Program-made: the position numbers and the translations under genes | The notes under the pieces: model-generated | Databases searched by the model: none | What the model saw: only the letters and a program-made list of their open reading frames with translations | Told to the model about the DNA's origin: nothing | Assembly (NCBI GenBank): GCA_051920445.1 | Contig: JBPPLN010000001.1 | Location: 1,550,001-1,614,000, forward strand | DNA: 64,000 nt | Origin: CAG-177 sp003514385 | Lineage (GTDB): Bacteria > Bacillota > Clostridia > Oscillospirales > Acutalibacteraceae | Reading direction: 5' to 3' | In this document: piece after piece, positions 24,148-32,922 of the stretch | How the letters are laid out: each line of letters starts with the position of its first letter | Numbering within the stretch: the first letter of the stretch is position 1

Positions 24148-25245
24148 TTATGCTATGACTGCGCTTGCCTGTTTGTCGGTGGGAACAAGACCGATGTAGC
24201 TTTGACCGGGGTTGAGCTTGAGCTCAGTTCCGTCGGACGAATAGAGCGTGAGCATATCGTCCGAACCGCCCTTTTTCCAGGTTATGTTTTCATATGCGCC
24301 GTTTGAGAGATAGACGCCGCTGCCGCCCGTCAGATCCATGTCAACGCAGCCGGATGAGTCGCCCATAAGCGAGACCGGGCAATAGAGAATGATGACGTTT
24401 TTGACTGCCATCTGCTTGCCGTCCGCGTCGGTCATCGGCGCGCCGTTGATGTTGTTGAGATAGAGCCCGTCCTGCGCCGAATAAGTAAATGAGTGGTTGC
24501 AGTAGGACGAGAAAACTATGTCTATTCTCGAGCATGCGCCGCCGGCGGGAGTGCGCGGCGAGCTTTCGGAAACAAATGCAAGGGGACTCTGATAGCCGGA
24601 TTTAATATCGCGGCGGATGTCGAGCTTTGTAAGACCTTTGTCAATTGCCTCGCGGGTCGTGTATCCGCGGTGCTCGATGGCTACGTTGGTGCGCTCCTTG
24701 TCGCGGAAGAAATATCTGCCGAGATATGTACGCCCGTCAAGGTCATCGACATTGCGCCCGTTTATTGCCGAATAGGCGTATTTGCTGCCGCCCCAGTGGA
24801 CAAATATTGCGTCAAGTCCCTCGGCTATCTCAACGAAGTCGTGCCTTGCGCTTCTGAGCGAACCGACCTTGTCGGGAATCTTGTTTATGTCGGAATAGAG
24901 CCAAAGCATTCTCGTTATGCCTGCCTCGGTTACGCCTTCAAACACGATGTCGGGGGTGCACAGACCCCACTGCGGGCGAGCGGGCTTCGAGTTGTTGACA
25001 ACTATCGCTATCGGGCGTTTGCCCTGTGCTTTGAAGCCGGAGAGTCCGGTCAGCGGATCAATGTCCGCCGCTTCGAGTGACTGCGATGAGGATTCGCCGC
25101 TTGTGCTGTCCGCGTCCGGTTTTTTCTTGCCGCCGGAGCATTTGACGGCAATCAGGACGATCATCACGATGAGCAGCACTACAGCTGCGATGAGAATGTA
25201 AAGTCTCGAATTGTTTTTCTTCTTCTTTTTCTGCTGAGTTGACAT
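24148..25245 (-). CDS. DUF3048 (YerB-like) membrane-anchored protein
   Basis: A 365-residue protein with a basic N-terminus (KKKKKNN), one membrane helix (14-36) and an extracytoplasmic part. The DUF3048 domain shows RPIAIVVNNSKPARPQWGL, DIVFEGVTEAGITRMLWLYSD, KVGSLRSARHDFVEIA and a second half near 225-350. Bacillus YerB is a lipoprotein of unknown role; here a Cys follows the helix but is not in a lipobox. It is a single-gene unit. Confidence 0.85.
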   Translation of the reverse strand: MSTQQKKKKKNNSRLYILIAAVVLLIVMIVLIAVKCSGGKKKPDADSTSGESSSQSLEAADIDPLTGLSGFKAQGKRPIAIVVNNSKPARPQWGLCTPDIVFEGVTEAGITRMLWLYSDINKIPDKVGSLRSARHDFVEIAEGLDAIFVHWGGSKYAYSAINGRNVDDLDGRTYLGRYFFRDKERTNVAIEHRGYTTREAIDKGLTKLDIRRDIKSGYQSPLAFVSESSPRTPAGGACSRIDIVFSSYCNHSFTYSAQDGLYLNNINGAPMTDADGKQMAVKNVIILYCPVSLMGDSSGCVDMDLTGGSGVYLSNGAYENITWKKGGSDDMLTLYSSDGTELKLNPGQSYIGLVPTDKQASAVIA

Positions 25246-25336
25246 TTTGAAAATACCTCGTTATCTGATGGATTTTTCTGTCATCCTAATTATACATTCA
25301 GAAGATATATTTTTCAACAGTAAAGCTCAGATTTTA

Positions 25337-25366
25337 TTGACTTATCTTTTTACTATGTTATATAAT
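25337..25366 (+). promoter_or_regulatory. Promoter of serC-serA
   Basis: TTGACT, 18 bases, TATAAT; the leader of about 70 bases shows no T-box or other known structure. Confidence 0.7.
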
Positions 25367-25438
25367 GGTAAAAAGCCGGTATTTTTCTCGGCTTTGGCGC
25401 GGAATATTTCAGCGCGCCGGAAAAGGAGGTAAACCCAG

Positions 25439-26518
25439 ATGGCAAGAGTATTCAATTTTTCAGCAGGCCCCTCGATGCTGCCCGAGAGCGTTCTCAGCCG
25501 CGCGGCAGCGGAGATAATGGACTATCACGGAAGCGGCCAGTCCGTTATGGAGATGTCGCACCGCTCAAAGGTCTTTGAGGAAATCATGGATGAGGCGCAG
25601 AATCTGTTCAGGTCGGTGCTTTCAGTGCCCGATAATTACGATATACTGTTCCTCCAGGGAGGAGCTTCGACCCAGTTCGCCGCGATTCCGCTCAATCTTT
25701 TGAACGGCAGCGGAAAGGCTGACTATATGCTTACCGGTCAGTTCTCGACCAAGGCGTATAAAGAGGCGTGCAAATACGGCGATATCAGAGTTGTCGCGTC
25801 CTCGAAAGATAAGACTTTCTCTTATATTCCCGAGGTCACCCGCGATGATTTTGACCCCGAGGCGGACTATGCATATATATGTCTGAACAACACTATCTAC
25901 GGCACGAAGTTTCCGTATATTCCCGACACAGGCGATGTGCCGCTCGTCGCGGATGTCTCGTCGTGCTTCCTCTCGGAGCCGCTCGATGTCTCGAAGTTCG
26001 GTATCGTCTACGGCGGCGCGCAGAAGAATGTCGCCCCCGCAGGACTGACTATTGTCATAGTACGCAAGGATCTTATCGGCAGGGCACGTGATATCACGCC
26101 TGCGATGCTCGACTACAAGAATATGGCGGACAACGACTCGATGTATAACACGCCGCCCTGCTGGTCGATATATATGTGCAAGCTCGTGCTCGAGTGGATA
26201 GAGAAACTCGGCGGACTTGAGGAGATGAAGAAGAGAAACGAAGCGAAGGCGAAGATTCTCTACGACTTCATCGATTCGAGCAAGATGTTCTCGAACCCCG
26301 TCAGGCACTGCGACCGCTCGCTGATGAACGTGACTTTCGTTACAGAGAGCGATGAGCTCAATGCAAAATTTGTCGCCGAGGCGGCAGAGGCGGGATTTGT
26401 CAACCTCAAGGGACACCGTTCGGTCGGCGGAATGCGCGCGTCTATCTACAACGCCATGCCGGTCGAGGGAGTCGAACAGCTCGTTGACTTCATGAAGGAG
26501 TTCGAAAAGAACAACTGA
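25439..26518 (+). CDS. serC: Phosphoserine aminotransferase
   Basis: A 359-residue class-V PLP aminotransferase that converts 3-phosphohydroxypyruvate to phosphoserine. NFSAGPSMLPESVL at the N-terminus, LQGGAST (72-78), Asp172 in LVADVSSCF and the Schiff-base Lys196 in GGAQKNVAPAG are all in place, as is the C-terminal GHRSVGGMRASIYNA. A near-perfect AAAGGAGG site precedes it. serA follows 13 bases later, so the two first steps of serine synthesis are coupled; serB is not in the window. Confidence 0.96.
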   Translation: MARVFNFSAGPSMLPESVLSRAAAEIMDYHGSGQSVMEMSHRSKVFEEIMDEAQNLFRSVLSVPDNYDILFLQGGASTQFAAIPLNLLNGSGKADYMLTGQFSTKAYKEACKYGDIRVVASSKDKTFSYIPEVTRDDFDPEADYAYICLNNTIYGTKFPYIPDTGDVPLVADVSSCFLSEPLDVSKFGIVYGGAQKNVAPAGLTIVIVRKDLIGRARDITPAMLDYKNMADNDSMYNTPPCWSIYMCKLVLEWIEKLGGLEEMKKRNEAKAKILYDFIDSSKMFSNPVRHCDRSLMNVTFVTESDELNAKFVAEAAEAGFVNLKGHRSVGGMRASIYNAMPVEGVEQLVDFMKEFEKNN

Positions 26519-26531
26519 GGGGGAGAGGCTG

Positions 26532-27659
26532 ATGAAAGAGATATTAACGCTCAATAAAATAGCAAAGTGCGGAACCGACCGCTTTGACAGCGCAAAATAT
26601 GTCTGCACCGACAATGCGAAAGATCCGGCGGCGATAATGGTGCGCTCGGCTTCGATGCATGAGATGCAGTTCGGAGCGGGTCTTTTGGCAATCGCTCGCG
26701 CGGGAGCGGGTGTGAATAATATCCCGATCGATAAGTGCTCGGAGCAGGGCATCGCAGTATTCAACACGCCCGGAGCGAACGCAAACGCGGTAAAAGAGCT
26801 TGTTATCTGCGCGGCTCTTCTCGCTTCGCGCAAAGTCGTAGATGCTATCGACTGGTGCAAGACTCTAAAGGGTGAAGGTAGCAATGTCGGTAAGCTCGTC
26901 GAAAAAGGCAAGAGCTCGTTTGCGGGCCCCGAGATAAAAGGCAAGACCATGGGCGTTGTCGGCATGGGCGCTATAGGCAAGCTCGTTGCCGAAGCGGCGC
27001 GCGACCTCGGCATGAGAGTCGTCTGCTTTGACAGAAAGGGCAGAAGCGAAATAAGCGGCGTTGAGACCGTTGACAATATGGAGACGGTTTTCTCCGCGGC
27101 GGATTATCTGACCCTGCATATCCCGTGCAACGACAGCACGAGAAATATTATCAATGCGGAATCTATAGGCAAAATGAAAGACGGCGTGCGCATCCTCAAT
27201 TTCGCGCGCGGCGAGCTTGTGAACTCCGATGATATACTCGCTTCTCTCGCCGACGGCAAAGTCGCGGCATACGCCACGGACTTCCCGACCGACGCACAGT
27301 TGGGTGTGCCCGGAGTTATAGCTATCCCGCACCTCGGCGCCTCCACGCCCGAGAGCGAGGACAACTGCGCGGTCATGGCTGCCGATGAGCTTATCGGCTA
27401 TATCGAGCGCGGCGAAGTGAAGAACTCCGTCAACCTGCCCGAGCTCGCGCCGCCCGCAGAGTTTGAAAAGCGCGTGTGCATTATCTACAAAGACAGCGAT
27501 GGAGTGCGCGAAAACATCGTCGCGGCGCTCGGCGGAAATATAACATCGCTCAACAGCGCAGTCAAAAACGGACTCGGCTACCTCGTCTGCGATACGCCGA
27601 ACCCCGACAGCGAAAAAATAACCGCAGTCAGCGGCGTTGTCAGAGTAAGAATCATATAA
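26532..27659 (+). CDS. serA: D-3-phosphoglycerate dehydrogenase
   Basis: A 375-residue NAD-dependent dehydrogenase feeding serC. The NAD-binding GVVGMGAIG lies at 141-149; the catalytic Arg226 is in NFARGELV and His267 in IPHLGAST. The usual catalytic Glu of the family (normally in an ALDVFEEEP-type segment) is not evident: here the segment reads AYATDFPTDAQLG. A small C-terminal ACT-like part (about 312-375) may sense serine. The short regulatory end and altered Glu segment are seen in other clostridial members as far as I remember, so activity is still likely. Confidence 0.9.
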   Translation: MKEILTLNKIAKCGTDRFDSAKYVCTDNAKDPAAIMVRSASMHEMQFGAGLLAIARAGAGVNNIPIDKCSEQGIAVFNTPGANANAVKELVICAALLASRKVVDAIDWCKTLKGEGSNVGKLVEKGKSSFAGPEIKGKTMGVVGMGAIGKLVAEAARDLGMRVVCFDRKGRSEISGVETVDNMETVFSAADYLTLHIPCNDSTRNIINAESIGKMKDGVRILNFARGELVNSDDILASLADGKVAAYATDFPTDAQLGVPGVIAIPHLGASTPESEDNCAVMAADELIGYIERGEVKNSVNLPELAPPAEFEKRVCIIYKDSDGVRENIVAALGGNITSLNSAVKNGLGYLVCDTPNPDSEKITAVSGVVRVRII

Positions 27660-27676
27660 CAATAAACTAACAATAA

Positions 27677-27707
27677 ACCCCGGAGAATAGCTCCGGGGTC
27701 GATTTTT
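27677..27707 (+). terminator. Terminator of serC-serA
   Basis: ACCCCGGAG/CTCCGGGGT stem followed by CGATTTTT. Confidence 0.85.
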
Positions 27708-27763
27708 GTATTGGTGAAATAGGAGGATAAATTGATATTTATCCATTTGCAATTATTACAAAT

Positions 27764-27804
27764 AAAAAACGCATCAACAGCCGCAACATTTTTCTGCTGT
27801 TGAT
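27764..27804 (-). terminator. Terminator of the interrupted glycosyltransferase
   Basis: On the minus strand ATCAACAGC/GCTGTTGAT is followed by GCGTTTTTT. Confidence 0.75.
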
Positions 27805-27839
27805 TTCCTGACGCATACGCTTGTTCACGGGTGTGTTTT

Positions 27840-28300
27840 TCACTTGTTGTATTTTTTGCTTTTCAGCCATATCGCAGAAAGCTCGACGAATCTCGCGAGC
27901 GGGTATGAGCGCATGAGCATGACACGCGCCTGCATCTGCTTTGATATTCCGCAGTAGCCGTGCTTTGATACCAGCTCACGCATCATATGAGCGATGCGCG
28001 CGGCGTTGCGCCTGTCTCCTACGCGCATATATTTTATATACAGCGTATGCAGAGCCGCTATCTTCTTTTTGTGCGCAAGCCTTGAAAGCTCCGGGTCACC
28101 CGCCACTATCGGGTCGGATTCTATCTTTGACATGACATTTATAGGCGTATCAGAAATGTAAGTGCCGGAGAGTACCATGCCGCCGGAATTCTGAAAATAA
28201 TGATATTTTGCATCAGCTATGCGGAGATATCCCTTTGCTATATGCGCCATACGGAAGCTGAACTCATCGTCTTCGCAGAAATCGCAGTCCTCGTCAAATC
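27840..28300 (-). pseudogene. Family-2 glycosyltransferase, C-terminal half (split by mobile element)
   Basis: About 151 residues from RFDEDCDFCEDDEFSFRMA to the stop are the C-terminal half of a GT2 enzyme, including the acidic ED-x-EF motif. The frame runs into the mobile element at 28300, where only an accidental TTG start (28334) is available. The N-terminal half lies at 35209-35728 on the same strand. Joining the halves at the shared CAAATC core restores one frame of about 324 residues. It was probably a cell-surface polysaccharide glycosyltransferase. Confidence 0.9.
28295..28300. repeat. attL core of the mobile element
   Basis: CAAATC, identical to 35209-35214; host GT2 coding sequence lies to the left. 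Confidence 0.65.
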
Positions 28301-28457
28301 GGAATTTGAACATCAGTAAATTATGACCTCTCAACAGAGGTTACAGTGTTTTAATAAAATCCTCCAAAAGCCCTGAAAATAAAGGATTTATCGCAATGTG
28401 TTCTCCTTATCTCTTTATACGGTTACACACAAGTTTACTCTTTCCCTCCTTGCTCAT

Positions 28458-28477
28458 AAGGGCAAATACAAGGGCAA
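28458..28477. repeat. Left terminal repeat, probable integrase arm site
   Basis: Two tandem AAGGGCAA units separated by ATAC. It is repeated with one mismatch in the same orientation at 35119-35138, so each end of the element carries one copy. The rest of 28301-28564 holds no gene. Confidence 0.6.
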
Positions 28478-28507
28478 GAAAATCTCATAACAAGAATAAA
28501 CATAAGT

Positions 28508-28538
28508 GTGGCAATCGGAGAACTGTGATGTATGTGCG
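28508..28538 (+). repeat. Imperfect inverted copy of the integrase upstream region
   Basis: GTGGCAATCGG, then ACTGTGA, then a TATG/TGTGCG segment. The same blocks occur on the opposite strand at 33741-33772, directly before the integrase gene. Confidence 0.6.
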
Positions 28539-28564
28539 AATATATTATAACGGAGGATTTTTCA

Positions 28565-28942
28565 ATGGACAAGTATATTTACGATGATAAAAATGGTCTG
28601 TGGTATGAACTGCAAGGAGATTATTATATTCCTTGTCTTATCTTACCAACCGAAAAAGAACAGCCTATCGGTTTGTGGGGACAGCGGCATTTGCACTATC
28701 TGAAAGAATATCACAGGCTTACATATACCAATTTGCTCACAAGCGGAAGGCTGAACGAATACCTTGCCGAGATAGACAAACAGGCAAAGGATATGTTCCT
28801 TCGGTTGATAAAACAGATGTCGGAGCGTGAGGGCGTAACCGAGCAACTAAAAACAGAAAATCAAATGGAGTGGGTTGGCAGGATGAATAATATTCGCAGT
28901 AGAGCGGTGGAGATTGTAAATGCAGAACTGATTTACAGTTAA
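28565..28942 (+). CDS. tnpV: Transposon-encoded protein TnpV
   Basis: A 125-residue protein typical of clostridial mobilizable transposons (Tn4451-type). The N-terminal YDDKNGLWYELQGDYYIPCL and central LWGQRHLHYLKEYHRLTYTNLLTSGRLNEYLAEID are the family signature. A CGGAGG site precedes ATG 28565; the frame stays open upstream but lacks another good site. Its molecular role is unknown; it is a reliable marker of mobile DNA. A strong terminator follows. Confidence 0.88.
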   Translation: MDKYIYDDKNGLWYELQGDYYIPCLILPTEKEQPIGLWGQRHLHYLKEYHRLTYTNLLTSGRLNEYLAEIDKQAKDMFLRLIKQMSEREGVTEQLKTENQMEWVGRMNNIRSRAVEIVNAELIYS

Positions 28943-28949
28943 GCCGGAG

Positions 28950-28981
28950 CGGCGGCGAGGAAAACCTTGCCGCCGTTTTTA
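28950..28981 (+). terminator. Terminator of tnpV
   Basis: CGGCGGC-AGG / CCT-GCCGCCG around AAAA, then TTTTT. Confidence 0.92.
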
Positions 28982-29108
28982 TGTATATGACCGAAAAATC
29001 AAAGATTTATGGTATAATTCTAAAAGAGTTATTTTTTAAGACCATCGCCTCAAAAAACGTACTTAATAGGTGAAAGCGCTTTTAGGTCAAATGAGGGAGG
29101 TGAACAAC

Positions 29109-29663
29109 ATGGATGATCTGAGAATCATAGAACTCTACTTTAATAGAGATGAACAGGCGATCAAGGAGACGGATACAAAGTACGGAAAACTCTGCCACAG
29201 TATTGCCTATAACATTCTAAATAATCACGAAGATTCTGAGGAATGCGTTAATGATACTTATGTGAGTGTGTGGAACACCATTCCGCCTACAAGACCGCAC
29301 AATTTCATGCCCTTTATCTGCAAGATTGCACGAAATCTCTCTTTGAAGCGACTGGAGTTTATGAAGCGAAAGAAACGGTCAGCGGAGATCATTTTATCCT
29401 TGGACGAGCTTGCGGCAGTATTGCCGGATGAACGATATGCCCCCGATGTGAGCGACGAGGATGTAGGTGAGCTGATCAGTACGTTTCTTCGCAGTCAGGA
29501 GGAATATGTCAGAAATGTCTTCATCCGCAAGTATTTTTATTTCGATTCTATAAGGGAGATTGCAAAGCGCTATTCTTTTACTGAGAGTAAGGTCAAAAAT
29601 ATGTTGTTCTACACCCGAAACAAGCTAAAAGATTACTTGATTAAGGAGGGCGTTGAAATATGA
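29109..29663 (+). CDS. ECF-type RNA polymerase sigma factor (element cargo)
   Basis: A 184-residue sigma factor. Region 2 spans about 8-80 (LYFNRDEQAIKETDTKYGKLCHSIAYNILNNHEDSEECVNDTYVSVWNTIPP...FMPFICKIARNLSLKRLEF). Region 4 spans about 125-180 (QEEYVRNVFIRKYFYFDSIREIAKRYSFTESKVKNMLFYTRNKL). ATG 29109 has a GGGAGG site. Its stop overlaps the next gene's start (ATGA). It is unrelated in detail to the chromosomal sigma factor at 23.4 kb and gives the element its own transcription switch. Confidence 0.9.
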   Translation: MDDLRIIELYFNRDEQAIKETDTKYGKLCHSIAYNILNNHEDSEECVNDTYVSVWNTIPPTRPHNFMPFICKIARNLSLKRLEFMKRKKRSAEIILSLDELAAVLPDERYAPDVSDEDVGELISTFLRSQEEYVRNVFIRKYFYFDSIREIAKRYSFTESKVKNMLFYTRNKLKDYLIKEGVEI

Positions 29664-30850
29664 AAACACCGAGAATCGCAAATGCCATCGGGCAAATTGA
29701 TGACGATCTTGTCGCCGACGCAGCTAAGTGCAAGAAGAAAAATAAGAAACATTGGTTAAAATGGGGTTCCTTGGCAGCATGCTTTGCAGTGATTGTAATT
29801 GTAGGGGCGGCAATCCTCCCATCGCTATTTCGGGAAAATGTAACACCGGAGGGAACCGACGGCAGATACAAGGACTTTTCTATCCGAGCCAGCGAATCTG
29901 CAATTGTATGGCCATGGGAGTATCAGACTGTATATGAAAAATATAGGAATGTCAAAATTGACGGTATTGAGTATCATGGAAAAGGCCGTGCGGTATCAGA
30001 AACATGGATTGGCGAGAGTATTGGCAACTACACTGTGGTTGGATATGATGAAGTCAATAATGGAAAAAAATATTCTGCCGAGTTTGAAGCATATGCATTG
30101 AAGGATATTGCTCAAAGTCAGTTTATAGCCGTAAAGATGGAGGACAGTTATTATGTCTTTCAAAATGACGAGTATGCTCCTCCGAACACCCTTGGTGAGC
30201 TTATGGATGCCGTAAATCTGTCCGAGGTCGTGGAGTTTCAGCGCTTTTCTGAGGGAGACAATACTCCTGATAGCAAACGTTTTGCATTGAGCAGTGACGA
30301 TTATGTGTGGGAAGTTCTGTCCGAATGTAGGAACGCCCCTTTCGTTGAAGATCAAACATGGACGGTTGGTGACAGAAGTTACCTCAGTTTTACGATTACT
30401 TCCGAAGCACTTGGTGTTTACAAAGTTGCTCTGTATGTGACGGAAGACGGCTATCTGTGGACAAACGCATTTAATTGGCAGTATCTATTCAACATCGGCG
30501 AGGATGCTGCAAGCAGGATTATCCATTATGCGAAAGAGAATTCCACTGAAGTAGAGTATGAACCGTACAGAAACTCGGTAGCCGGTACAATCATTGAGAT
30601 TACGGAAGAATATATCTTGGTGGATGATTCTATCCTGTGTAAGAAGCCGGCGGACGGTATCACCTACAAGGTTCTGCTAAATGACCTTCGTATCTCCCGT
30701 TATGTAGATTATGGAATTGTCAAGGTTGGTGATACCGTGCAAATTTCCTATGAAGGCGAAATTGATGAAACCAGTGGTAACACCATTGCAGGTGCAATTT
30801 CGGCATTTAAGGCAACAATCTCCGATGGAGATGTATTAATTTCTGAATGA
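29660..30850 (+). CDS. Membrane anti-sigma-like sensor (element cargo)
   Basis: A 396-residue protein with a cytoplasmic N-terminus (1-34, with a DDDLVADAAKCKKKNKKH motif), one membrane helix (about 38-56) and a 330-residue outside domain without a recognised family. MKTPRIANAIGQIDDDLV at the start is common in clostridial partners of ECF sigma factors. The 4-base overlap with the sigma gene strongly suggests a functional pair. The outside part ends with a small beta-rich domain (about 310-396: AGTIIEITEEYILVDD...), possibly OB-like. Confidence 0.7.
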   Translation: MKTPRIANAIGQIDDDLVADAAKCKKKNKKHWLKWGSLAACFAVIVIVGAAILPSLFRENVTPEGTDGRYKDFSIRASESAIVWPWEYQTVYEKYRNVKIDGIEYHGKGRAVSETWIGESIGNYTVVGYDEVNNGKKYSAEFEAYALKDIAQSQFIAVKMEDSYYVFQNDEYAPPNTLGELMDAVNLSEVVEFQRFSEGDNTPDSKRFALSSDDYVWEVLSECRNAPFVEDQTWTVGDRSYLSFTITSEALGVYKVALYVTEDGYLWTNAFNWQYLFNIGEDAASRIIHYAKENSTEVEYEPYRNSVAGTIIEITEEYILVDDSILCKKPADGITYKVLLNDLRISRYVDYGIVKVGDTVQISYEGEIDETSGNTIAGAISAFKATISDGDVLISE

Positions 30851-30860
30851 ACCACCTACG

Positions 30861-30896
30861 CCCTGCAAGACTTCAAAATCTTGCAGGGTGTTTCTC
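30861..30896 (+). terminator. Terminator of the sigma/anti-sigma operon
   Basis: CCCTGCAAGA/TCTTGCAGGG perfect 10-bp stem followed by TGTTTCT. Confidence 0.82.
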
Positions 30897-30964
30897 TGTC
30901 TTAAAATGTATGTAATCCCGCAAGGCAGAGGTACTGCCCTGCGGTGTTGTTTTCGGCATTAAAG

Positions 30965-32392
30965 CTATCTTTCTCTGTCGTGGGATTTTCGCTTTGGCTG
31001 GCTTCTCTGTCTGCCCACCGCCTGAAGCTGGCGCAGGCGTTTCAGTACGCTCTTCCGTTCGGGCGGCTTTGCCTGCTCTTTTTGGGCAGGTTTCTGTTTT
31101 TCCCTGACCTGCCTCTCCCATGCGGCAAGGTCACGATTGTACTGCTCCACGACAGCCTCCGCCTTGCGGTAGGTTGCCATGAACGCCTGCACATCGGGAT
31201 AACCGTCCTCTTTCAGAACATCGGGCAGTTTATCCAGCTTTTCAGCGATTTCCTTTTCTGTCCGCTGTATCTGTTCTGTGAGCGCCTTGCGCTCCTTACC
31301 CTTGAAAATCCCTTTTGTGTCGGCAAGTTGCTGTTTCAGTTTCGGAAGTACCGTATCCTGCAAATGCCGGATTTCTTTCGCCTTATCCTGCGCCTTTATC
31401 ATCAGCTTTTGCATGGTACGGAACTCTGCCATATCTATTTCAAGGACAGGCTTCGGCGGCATATCGTGTTCACGGATTAGGCTTTGCAGGAAGTCCTTTG
31501 CCTTGCTGACAATACTGCGGAACAGATTGGGGAGCCAGCCCTTGTTTTTGATAGACTGGCTCGTTTTTTCGTGTATCTCTGTCCGCTTGACTTCTAAAAT
31601 CTTTGCTTCGGAGATACCTGATAATAACGCCATATCCGCTGTCCTGTTCCATTCCTGCCTTGCGGCATTGTCGGCTTTGATTTCGTCCTCTTTGGGATTG
31701 TTCTTGCCGATTTTCTTGGTCGGCAGATAGACGCTGTTTTTATCAAATACCTTTAAGTGCTGCTCAGGATCAGAGATATGGCGGTTGATAAGTTCCGTAT
31801 ACACTTCCTTTATCTCTCGGAGAAAAGGCTCTCCCTTAAAGCGTGTATCTTTGGCAGTAAACAGATGGCTTTCGTATACCTCGCCTTTTTTGATGACGGT
31901 ACAGCCTTTCCGTATCTGCCCGTCCTCCCCCGTGATTTCCTTTTTGGTGCGGACACGCTTTCCAGTCTCATCAAAGAATACGCTGCGGGAAGCAATCTTC
32001 ACATCAGGTTCGGGGAGCAGTTTCCTCTCGCTGAAAATCAGATGGATATGATAATTCGTCTTGCGCTTGTTGTGGTGGAGGGCGGACACGCACTCCACAC
32101 CGTACCGCCTGCGGAACTCCTCTGTAAAGTCCGTGAGTACCTGCTGCGGTTCATATTGCGTATAGACTTCGGGCAAGGCGATAATCAGTTCCCTTGCTTC
32201 GATACATTTGCCCTCTGTGCCGCTGCACTGAAACTCCTGCTGGCTTTCCCTTGCAAGATTGCTCCAAAAGGTACTGTCGGCGGTGCGGTAGGTGGCATAG
32301 AGGTTTTCCTGCCTTGCATGGCTTGTAATATATGATATTCGCCCTTTGACATTGGGCAGCTTTGACATCTGGATAAAACTGTGTCTCGGCAT
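30965..32392 (-). CDS. MobA/MobL-family relaxase
   Basis: A 475-residue DNA relaxase that nicks the transfer origin and leads the strand during mobilisation. The N-terminal MPRHSFIQMSKLPNVKGRISYITSHARQ holds the likely catalytic Tyr region. HHNKRKTNYHIHLIFSER (about 120-137) is the His-triad metal site. The C-terminal half (330-475) is a highly charged coiled coil. The first part of the gene lies next to three inverted repeats that form the best oriT candidate. No coupling protein or T4SS gene is present in the element. Confidence 0.9.
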   Translation of the reverse strand: MPRHSFIQMSKLPNVKGRISYITSHARQENLYATYRTADSTFWSNLARESQQEFQCSGTEGKCIEARELIIALPEVYTQYEPQQVLTDFTEEFRRRYGVECVSALHHNKRKTNYHIHLIFSERKLLPEPDVKIASRSVFFDETGKRVRTKKEITGEDGQIRKGCTVIKKGEVYESHLFTAKDTRFKGEPFLREIKEVYTELINRHISDPEQHLKVFDKNSVYLPTKKIGKNNPKEDEIKADNAARQEWNRTADMALLSGISEAKILEVKRTEIHEKTSQSIKNKGWLPNLFRSIVSKAKDFLQSLIREHDMPPKPVLEIDMAEFRTMQKLMIKAQDKAKEIRHLQDTVLPKLKQQLADTKGIFKGKERKALTEQIQRTEKEIAEKLDKLPDVLKEDGYPDVQAFMATYRKAEAVVEQYNRDLAAWERQVREKQKPAQKEQAKPPERKSVLKRLRQLQAVGRQRSQPKRKSHDRER

Positions 32393-32452
32393 ACATCATC
32401 TCCGTTTTCTGTTGTCAAGGTGCGTCCTTTTTTGCAATCGTTTACGGTTGCG

Positions 32453-32576
32453 GCTGTCACTGCGGCAACGGTGACAGCCCCGTATCATACGCTGCAGGCG
32501 GTTGATACGGAAGCCCCCTGCAAGGGCGAAATACCCGGAGTACAAATCGAAGATTTGTGCGAGGGGTGTATTTCGC
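32453..32576. other. Candidate origin of transfer (three nested inverted repeats)
   Basis: Three inverted repeats lie between the relaxase and excisionase genes. GCTGTCAC/GTGACAGC spans 32453-32478. CCGTATCA/TGATACGG spans 32480-32510. A double repeat spans 32526-32576, with outer arms GCGAAATAC/GTATTTCGC and inner arms ACAAATC-GAA-GATTTGT. Position beside the relaxase start and dense palindromes fit an oriT; the nick site cannot be named. Confidence 0.6.
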
Positions 32577-32624
32577 TCTCAAACGCCGAGGGCTTAGGGT
32601 TACTTCCCGAAAAAGAATGGATGG

Positions 32625-32840
32625 TCATTCCACTCTGCGGACATCATCGGGTTTCAGAAGATTTCTTCCCTGATTGACCGTCAGAAACCGTTCCAGCGTG
32701 TCCCTGCGGATAATGGTCTTGCGCCCCACTTTGAGGACGGGCAGCTTTCCCCATTCCACCAGCTTCCGCATGGTGTTCCTGCCGATACCCGTACATTCTG
32801 CGGCTTCCTCTATGGTAAGTCCCATTTTGACTGCGTTCAT
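32625..32840 (-). CDS. Excisionase-type HTH protein
   Basis: A 71-residue MerR-like winged helix protein (MGLTIEEAAECTGIGRNTMRKLVEWGKLPVLKVGRKTIIRRDTLERFL), the usual excisionase family of clostridial integrative elements. It directs the integrase towards excision. I placed the start at ATG 32840 after AAGGAGG; a longer frame to 32876 exists. It is divergent from the HTH regulator across a gap holding a 13-bp inverted repeat. Confidence 0.85.
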   Translation of the reverse strand: MNAVKMGLTIEEAAECTGIGRNTMRKLVEWGKLPVLKVGRKTIIRRDTLERFLTVNQGRNLLKPDDVRRVE

Positions 32841-32922
32841 TCTATCAACCTCCTTTTTAGAATACTCATTTTGCAACTACTGTTTTATCATTATACTTAT
32901 TCTGTCATCTCTTGTCAACCCG

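Noticed and set aside
27733..27804. Short peptide gene starting TTG after an AGGAGG
   Set aside because: Only about 23 codons, overlapping a terminator hairpin for the opposite strand, with no composition signal.
28300..28334. Independent 164-residue gene starting at TTG 28334
   Set aside because: The first 13 residues come from the mobile element; the rest is the tail of a split GT2 enzyme.
32381..32677. 98-residue + strand frame between relaxase and excisionase
   Set aside because: It runs through the inverted repeats, lacks a ribosome site and matches no family.
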